DNA of 64,000 bases, taken from positions 1 through 64,000 of the forward strand of contig CALEDJ010000032.1 in NCBI GenBank assembly GCA_937951485.1, in the 5' to 3' direction. The number at the start of each line of letters is the position of its first letter. Positions within the stretch are counted from its first letter, which is position 1. This DNA is from an uncultured bacterium. GTDB taxonomy: Bacteria; Hydrogenedentota; Hydrogenedentia; Hydrogenedentales; CAILVY01. Under the pieces are notes generated by a model, which saw nothing but the letters and a program-made list of their open reading frames with translations, was not told where the DNA came from and did not search any database. Of this stretch, positions 61,770 through 64,000 are shown piece after piece. A program made the position numbers and the translations under genes.

Positions 61770-61882
61770 CGGCCTTCAGGGCAGGGTGAGATTCCCGACC
61801 GGCGGTGACAGCCCGCGAACGCGCATGCGTTGACCCGGTGAGATTCCGGGGCCGACGGTACAGTCCGGATGGGAGAAGGTCG
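61770..61882 (+). ncRNA. FMN riboswitch (RFN element)
   Basis: All conserved RFN blocks are present in order: CTTCAGGGCAGGGTGAGATT, CCGACCGGCGGTGACAGCCC, the variable hairpin (CGCGCATGCG), GACCCGGTGAGATTCCGGGG, CCGACGGTACAGTCCGGATG and GGGAGAAGG. FMN binding shuts down the downstream genes. About 100 bases separate it from ribD. They contain CGGCGAGAAAATGTGCCGC and CCTGCTGGAGTCGG segments that could form the expression platform; no clean terminator with T run is visible, so control may act on translation. Confidence 0.96.
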
Positions 61883-61985
61883 GCGAGAAAATGTGCCGCG
61901 CATGTCGGTCCTGCTGGAGTCGGCGGTTTTCGGCACGTTCTGATGCGTGATTGCCCTGAAGGTTCGGGAAAACAGTCAGGGCATT

Positions 61986-63092
61986 ATGTTTTCAGAGGCT
62001 GACAAATCATATATGGGCCGGGCGCTGGCATTGGCGGCGAAGGGCCGGGGACGCACCAGCCCCAATCCGATGGTCGGCTGTGTCATCGTGCGTGACGGCG
62101 CCATCATGGGCGAGGGATGGCACCGGAAGGCCGGTGAACCACACGCGGAAGTTGAGGCGGTGGCGGCAGCGGCGGGGGAGATTCGCGGGGCGACGGTCTA
62201 TGTGAACCTGGAGCCCTGCGCCCACCACGGCAAGACACCGCCGTGCGCGGATATGCTGGCGGCGTTGCGGCCCGCGCGCGTCGTGGCCGCCATGCGCGAC
62301 CCCAATTCCCTGGTGGCCGGAAAGGGCATCGCCCGCCTGCACGCGGCGGGCATCGCTGTGGATGTCGGATTGATGGAGGAAGAGGCGCGCCGGCTGAACG
62401 AGGCGTTCATCAAGTACATTACGACGGGCCGCCCCTTTGTCATCGCGAAATGCGCCATGACCCTGGATGGCAAAATCGCCACCCGGACCGGCCATTCGCG
62501 GTGGGTGACCGGCGAAGCCTCGCGGCGGCTGGTGCATGAACTCCGCAACGAGGTGGATGCCGTGCTGGTGGGCAGCCGGACGGTGATGCTGGACGACCCC
62601 AGTCTGACCACGCGCCTGGACCGACCGGACACCCGCGACCCGATCCGCGTCATCCTCGATGCGGGTGAATACCTGGATGCGGGCCGCAAGGTCTTCCATG
62701 TGCCCAGCGAGGCGCCCACCTGGGTCGCCGTGACGGAAGACCGGGACTATCCCGCCGCCGCGCAAGTGATCCGCGTGCCGCGCGGCAACAGCGGCGTGGA
62801 CATGGAAATCCTCATGGATGAACTGGGCCGCCGCGAAATCATGACCCTGCTTATCGAAGGCGGCGGCACCACGCATGCCTCCGCATTTGAAGCCGGCATC
62901 GTGGACAAGGTCCTGTTTTTCATCGCCCCGAAGATCGCCGGCGGGCGCGAGGCCATCACGCCGGTCGAGGGCAAAGGCGTGCCGCTGATGGACGACGCCA
63001 TCGCGTTGACCAACATGACAGCCACGTCCGTCGGGGAAGACCTGCTTATCGAAGCCTATGTGAAGAAAGCATCATGTTTACAGGAATCATAG
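61986..63092 (+). CDS. ribD: Bifunctional riboflavin deaminase/reductase
   Basis: 368 residues from ATG 61986; an in-frame GTG at 61947 would add 13 residues and no strong ribosome binding site decides. N-terminal deaminase (1-145): TSPNPMVGCVIV, the zinc/proton-transfer motif His53-Ala-Glu55 in GEPHAEVEAV, and Cys78 and Cys87 in EPCAHHGKTPPC. C-terminal reductase (150-360): PFVIAKCAMTLDGKIATRTG, WVTGEASRRLVHELRNEVDA, VGSRTVMLDDPSLTTR and LLIEGGGTTHASAF. It converts the product of GTP cyclohydrolase II to the ribitylamino intermediate in two steps. First gene after the FMN riboswitch; ends inside ribE. Confidence 0.95.
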   Translation: MFSEADKSYMGRALALAAKGRGRTSPNPMVGCVIVRDGAIMGEGWHRKAGEPHAEVEAVAAAAGEIRGATVYVNLEPCAHHGKTPPCADMLAALRPARVVAAMRDPNSLVAGKGIARLHAAGIAVDVGLMEEEARRLNEAFIKYITTGRPFVIAKCAMTLDGKIATRTGHSRWVTGEASRRLVHELRNEVDAVLVGSRTVMLDDPSLTTRLDRPDTRDPIRVILDAGEYLDAGRKVFHVPSEAPTWVAVTEDRDYPAAAQVIRVPRGNSGVDMEILMDELGRREIMTLLIEGGGTTHASAFEAGIVDKVLFFIAPKIAGGREAITPVEGKGVPLMDDAIALTNMTATSVGEDLLIEAYVKKASCLQES

Positions 63093-63700
63093 AGGAAGTT
63101 GGCGCGGTATCACGCCGATCCGGCGCGCAATTGACCATCCTTGCGCGCGAAGTGCTCAAGGACCTGAGCCTCGGCGACAGCGTGGCAGTGGACGGGGCGT
63201 GCTTGACCGTCGCCGCGCTGCGCCCCGACGGTTTCGTCGTGCAGGTCTCCCCGGAAACCCTGCTGCGCACCACACTGGGACGCCTGCGCGCGGGGCATGC
63301 CGTGAACCTGGAGCGCGCCATGCGGGCTGACGGACGTTTCGGCGGTCATTTCATGCAGGGCCATGTGGACGGCGTGGGCAAGATCGAGAGTGTCATGGAC
63401 CAGGGCGAGTTTTCGCTGTGGCGCTTTCGCGCTCCAGCCGAAGTGGCGCGTTATCTTGTGCCCAAAGGCTCCATCGCCATAGACGGCATCAGTCTCACCG
63501 TCATTGAACCGGAACGCGATACCTTCGCAGTGGCCGTCATTCCAACGACCATCAAGAAAACGACGCTGTCCACCAAGGGTCCCGGCGATTTTGTAAACAT
63601 GGAAGCCGACATGATCGGAAAACATATTTATCATTACCTCAAAGGCGGCAAGAGCGAGGGCATCACGCCCGAACTCCTGGCCCGCCTTGGGTTTGATTAG
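63074..63700 (+). CDS. ribE: Riboflavin synthase, alpha chain
   Basis: 208 residues of the usual two lumazine-binding half-domains: [17 protein letters not shown] and [20 protein letters not shown], then [16 protein letters not shown] and [20 protein letters not shown]. The start MFTGII-E-E is invariant. It dismutates two 6,7-dimethyl-8-ribityllumazine molecules into riboflavin. It overlaps ribD by 19 bases, so the two are translationally coupled. The symbol follows the Bacillus/E. coli alternatives (ribC in some systems). Confidence 0.95.
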   Translation: MFTGIIEEVGAVSRRSGAQLTILAREVLKDLSLGDSVAVDGACLTVAALRPDGFVVQVSPETLLRTTLGRLRAGHAVNLERAMRADGRFGGHFMQGHVDGVGKIESVMDQGEFSLWRFRAPAEVARYLVPKGSIAIDGISLTVIEPERDTFAVAVIPTTIKKTTLSTKGPGDFVNMEADMIGKHIYHYLKGGKSEGITPELLARLGFD

Positions 63701-63710
63701 GAGTCTTATT

Positions 63711-64000
63711 GTGCTGACCCCCATACCGGACATTCTTGAAGAACTGCGCCAGGGCCGCATGATAATCCTGGTGGACGACGAAGACCGCGAAAATGAGGGC
63801 GACCTCGTCATCGCCGCAGAAAAAGTGACGCCGGAAGCCATCAATTTCATGGCGCGATACGGACGCGGGCTGATCTGTATGCCAATGCCGGAAGATCGCC
63901 TCAAGGAATTGGCCTTGCCGCCGATGACCGCCGACAACACTTCGCCGTTCAACACCGCCTTTCATGTCTCCTTTGAAGCCGCCACCGGCATTTCAACCGG
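63711..64000 (+). CDS. ribB: 3,4-dihydroxy-2-butanone 4-phosphate synthase, 5' part
   Basis: About 96 residues before the window ends, in an open frame from GTG 63711 with GGAG 7 bases upstream. The DHBP synthase start is clear: [20 protein letters not shown], the acidic loop [10 protein letters not shown] for Mg and substrate binding, [29 protein letters not shown], and [17 protein letters not shown]. It makes the four-carbon unit from ribulose 5-phosphate. In most bacteria of this group the chain continues into GTP cyclohydrolase II (RibBA); that cannot be seen here. Third gene of the FMN-controlled operon. Confidence 0.94.
   Translation, partial: MLTPIPDILEELRQGRMIILVDDEDRENEGDLVIAAEKVTPEAINFMARYGRGLICMPMPEDRLKELALPPMTADNTSPFNTAFHVSFEAATGIST

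Overview
This is a bacterial chromosome segment of moderately high GC, gene-dense on both strands, with sigma70-like promoters and clear Shine-Dalgarno sites. No tRNA, rRNA, CRISPR array or complete insertion sequence was seen. The gene content points to a free-living, probably saprophytic bacterium of the PVC / Ca. Hydrogenedentota type. This is an inference from several traits together: prepilin-type proteins ending in a DGH motif, sialidase-like and neutral-ceramidase-like secreted enzymes, a pectate lyase, Gfo/Idh/MocA dehydrogenases, a TMTC-like TPR membrane protein and secreted carboxypeptidase-regulatory-domain proteins. No 16S gene is present to confirm it.

Layout. 0-9.7 kb: a membrane protein with a caspase/CHAT-like His-Cys pair; ilvE divergent from ridA, with a peptidase-MA/TPR protein behind ridA; a lipoprotein; two overlapping genes for secreted beta-sandwich-repeat proteins, the second ending in a thioredoxin-fold domain without its CxxC. 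9.7-16.5 kb: DUF454 protein, a REC-GGDEF-like regulator operon, a TMTC-like protein, a FucU/RbsD mutarotase and a disordered/TM/coiled-coil protein behind a near-consensus promoter. 16.6-25.4 kb: secreted or exported enzymes (sialidase-like, pectate lyase, glycosidase-like, ceramidase-like, amidohydrolase, glutaminyl cyclase). 25.4-32 kb: CstA, then a dinB-dnaE2-like mutagenic polymerase cassette. 32.5-36.4 kb: rpsT, hybrid histidine kinase, ComEA-like protein. 36.4-41.4 kb: an exported protein and a 1,366-residue Gly-rich, Ig-like surface protein. 41.7-42.6 kb: rplM-rpsI. 42.7-50.4 kb: second ceramidase-like and sialidase-like genes with an ion transporter, an oxidoreductase fused to an SCP2-like domain, and two pseudopilin-like proteins. 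50.4-53.8 kb: a candidate defence islet. 54-61.2 kb: zinc-ribbon repeat protein coupled to a radical SAM enzyme, an unknown protein, an M50 protease and valS. 61.7-64 kb: an FMN-riboswitch-controlled ribD-ribE-ribB operon, cut by the window end.

Most promising for novelty: (i) an HNH + DGQHR-like protein overlapping a gene for a coiled-coil/Mrr-N-like winged-helix protein; (ii) immediately upstream on the same strand, a short HicB followed by a HicA domain fused to a nucleotidyltransferase domain; (iii) a 95-97 bp element with 18-bp terminal inverted repeats, present in two divergent promoter regions; (iv) a zinc-ribbon/triple-repeat protein translationally coupled to a radical SAM enzyme; (v) a Gfo/Idh/MocA-SCP2 fusion.
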